Origin: Cyanothece sp. UBA12306
GTDB taxonomy: Bacteria; Cyanobacteriota; Cyanobacteriia; Cyanobacteriales; Microcystaceae
Direction of reading: 5' to 3'
NCBI GenBank assembly: GCA_003448685.1
Contig: DLXW01000179.1
Span: 1-6,336 of the forward strand
DNA length: 6,336 nt
Position numbers and translations under genes: made by a program. Shown here piece after piece: positions 5,029 through 6,336 of this stretch. Numbering within the stretch: the stretch's first letter is position 1; each line of letters starts with the position of its first letter. The notes below the pieces were generated by a model that ran no database searches, had not been told where the DNA came from, and saw only the letters and a program-made list of their open reading frames with translations.

Positions 5029-6336
5029 TTGATTGAACAAGAAACTTTAGAACTCCTAGAATGGCCTCGGTTATGTCAACACTTAGCCACCTTTGCTGCG
5101 ACAAAATTAGGATCATTATCAGCTCAGAAATTATCTCCTCCGGCTAATATTAAAGAAAGTAAGCAACTTTTAGCTCAAACTCAAGAAATATACCATTTAG
5201 AACAAAGTTTAACTGTAAAATGGTCTTTTGAAGGAATTACTGACATCGGAGACTCCCTAGAACGGGTTAAATTAGGGGGAATGATTTCGGGACAAGAATT
5301 ACTAAATATCGCCACCACCTTAGCAGGAATGAGAAGGCTGAGGAGAATAATAGAGGATCAAGAGAATTTACCAGTTTTAAGCGAATTAGTTGAGGATATA
5401 CGTACTTATCCAGAATTAGAACAAAAAATCCACCATTGCATCGATGAAGCGGGAAAAGTTGCCGATCGCGCCAGTCCCAAATTAGGGGGTATCCGTCAGC
5501 ACCTCAAAGACTTACGCGATCGCATTTACCAGAAATTACAGAATATTATTCAACGTCAAGGGGGAGCAATTCAAGAACCTGTTATTACCCAAAGGGGCGA
5601 TCGCTTTGTTCTGGCCGTAAAAGCTCCCCAAAAAGACCAAATTCCAGGGATTATTCACGATACTTCTAGTACAGGAGCAACCCTATACATCGAACCTAAT
5701 TCTATTGTGCAATGGGGTAACCAGCGCCGTCAATATTTACGTCAGGAACAGGTAGAAGAAACAGCAATTTTGCGGAATTTAAGCGAAGAAGTAGCTAAAC
5801 TATACGATGATTTAGATTACTTATTGGCGATCGCTACTATTCTTGATTTAGCAACAGCAAAAGCCCGTTATAGCCTCTGGTTAGAAGGAAATATCCCCAG
5901 ATTTATTGACTTTAAACAAGGGGAACCCATAACCCTCAGACAATTACGTCATCCCCTTCTAGTGTGGCAACAGAAACACGAACAAGGGGTTTCCGTCGTT
6001 CCCATCAATGTCTTGGTTGATCCTAAGATTAGAGTAGTCGCGATTACCGGACCCAATACTGGAGGTAAAACTGTTACCCTGAAAACACTAGGTTTAGTAG
6101 CTTTGATGGCTAAAGTAGGTTTATTTATCCCTGCCAGAGAACCAGTGGAATTACCTTGGTTTGACCAGATTCTAGCAGACATTGGGGATGAACAATCTAT
6201 CGAACAAAGTTTATCCACTTTTTCAGGACATATTCGCCGCATTATTCGTATTACTGAAGCATTGGAGTCTGAGGAGGAAACTAACGAATTTGAGAAAGTA
6301 GAAGATACCCTTGTTCCCCACACTCCCCACACTCCC
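5029..6336 (+). CDS. mutS2: MutS2-family DNA-binding ATPase (5' part, cut by the window end)
   Basis: The first 436 codons are present. The start is TTG at 5029: an in-frame TAA at 5023 closes the frame upstream, the next in-frame ATG is codon 85, and the sequence M-I-E-Q-E-T-L-E-L-L-E-W fits MutS2 N-termini. No Shine-Dalgarno site is seen. Residues 1 to about 320 form the clamp and lever region typical of MutS2, with E-P-V-I-T-Q-R-G-D-R-F-V-L (183-195), H-D-T-S-S-T-G-A-T-L-Y (210-220) and L-R-H-P-L-L (306-311). The ATPase core shows Walker A T-G-P-N-T-G-G-K-T (340-348) and the signature D-E-Q-S-I-E-Q-S-L-S-T-F-S-G-H (387-401). Walker B and the C-terminal Smr nuclease domain expected in the family lie beyond the window. 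MutS2 proteins lack the mismatch-recognition domain of MutS; they have been linked to suppressing recombination and, in Bacillus, to rescue of collided ribosomes. From about residue 410 the sequence leaves the family pattern: E-S-E-E-E-T-N-E-F-E-K-V-E-D, then P-H-T repeats. Confidence 0.93.
   Translation, partial: MIEQETLELLEWPRLCQHLATFAATKLGSLSAQKLSPPANIKESKQLLAQTQEIYHLEQSLTVKWSFEGITDIGDSLERVKLGGMISGQELLNIATTLAGMRRLRRIIEDQENLPVLSELVEDIRTYPELEQKIHHCIDEAGKVADRASPKLGGIRQHLKDLRDRIYQKLQNIIQRQGGAIQEPVITQRGDRFVLAVKAPQKDQIPGIIHDTSSTGATLYIEPNSIVQWGNQRRQYLRQEQVEETAILRNLSEEVAKLYDDLDYLLAIATILDLATAKARYSLWLEGNIPRFIDFKQGEPITLRQLRHPLLVWQQKHEQGVSVVPINVLVDPKIRVVAITGPNTGGKTVTLKTLGLVALMAKVGLFIPAREPVELPWFDQILADIGDEQSIEQSLSTFSGHIRRIIRITEALESEEETNEFEKVEDTLVPHTPHTP
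6316..6336 (+). repeat. 9-bp tandem repeat within the mutS2 frame
   Basis: The unit CCCCACACT occurs at 6316-6324 and 6325-6333, followed by CCC at 6334-6336, where the window stops. The unit is a multiple of three and in frame with mutS2, coding Pro-His-Thr each time. The C-rich, G-free strand contrasts with the surrounding gene. More copies may follow beyond the edge. Confidence 0.75.

Noticed and set aside
5949..6332. Open frame of 127 codons on the - strand at the right edge
   Set aside because: It runs antisense over the MutS2 Walker A and signature motifs, which are plainly coding on the + strand.
1..6336. CRISPR arrays, insertion sequences, tRNA or rRNA genes, inteins
   Set aside because: No spaced repeats, transposase motifs, terminal inverted repeats, cloverleaf or rRNA-like sequence was seen on either strand. 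The extra mutS2 segment is low-complexity and lacks intein motifs in the visible part.

Overview
The window looks like chromosomal DNA of a low-GC cyanobacterium. The strongest evidence is the octamer GCGATCGC (HIP1, the highly iterated palindrome of cyanobacterial genomes), which occurs seven times in 6.3 kb. The protein families also fit: a stand-alone mannose-6-phosphate-isomerase-type cupin, a cyanobacterial-style MurD, and a REC-PAS-GAF-GGDEF regulator. I cannot fix the genus. Nothing points to a phage, an IS element, a CRISPR array or an RNA gene.

Layout from left to right. (1) The 3' end of a cupin gene on the + strand, cut by the window start. (2) A short convergent gap with an imperfect hairpin. 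(3) A bile acid:sodium symporter (BASS) family membrane protein on the - strand. (4) A 130-bp gap with promoter-like boxes and a 17-bp perfect dyad. (5) murD, a peptidoglycan precursor ligase, also on the - strand. (6) A divergent gap of about 245 bp with a small palindrome near murD and, nearer the next gene, a promoter-like pair followed by a 9-bp direct repeat. (7) A 664-residue multidomain response regulator on the + strand ending in an apparently active diguanylate cyclase domain. (8) A 78-bp gap with a TATAAT box inside a 14-bp palindrome. (9) The first 436 codons of mutS2 from a TTG start, cut by the window end. There is no gene-free stretch longer than 300 bases.

The genes do not form one pathway. 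The cupin belongs to sugar-nucleotide metabolism by family, MurD makes cell wall, the BASS protein is a sodium-coupled carrier of unknown substrate, the regulator should make cyclic di-GMP in response to phosphorylation and other inputs, and MutS2 is a MutS-family DNA- or ribosome-associated ATPase. MurD and the BASS gene could be co-transcribed, but the 130-bp gap holds its own promoter candidates. The regulator gene may read through into mutS2.

I see no new system. The most notable point is at the right edge: the mutS2 frame runs into an acidic, low-complexity segment ending in a 9-bp tandem repeat, at a place where MutS-family ATPases normally go straight on to Walker B. Other points worth checking are the dyad before the BASS gene, the direct repeat before the cyclase gene, and the absence of HIP1 from that 2-kb gene.
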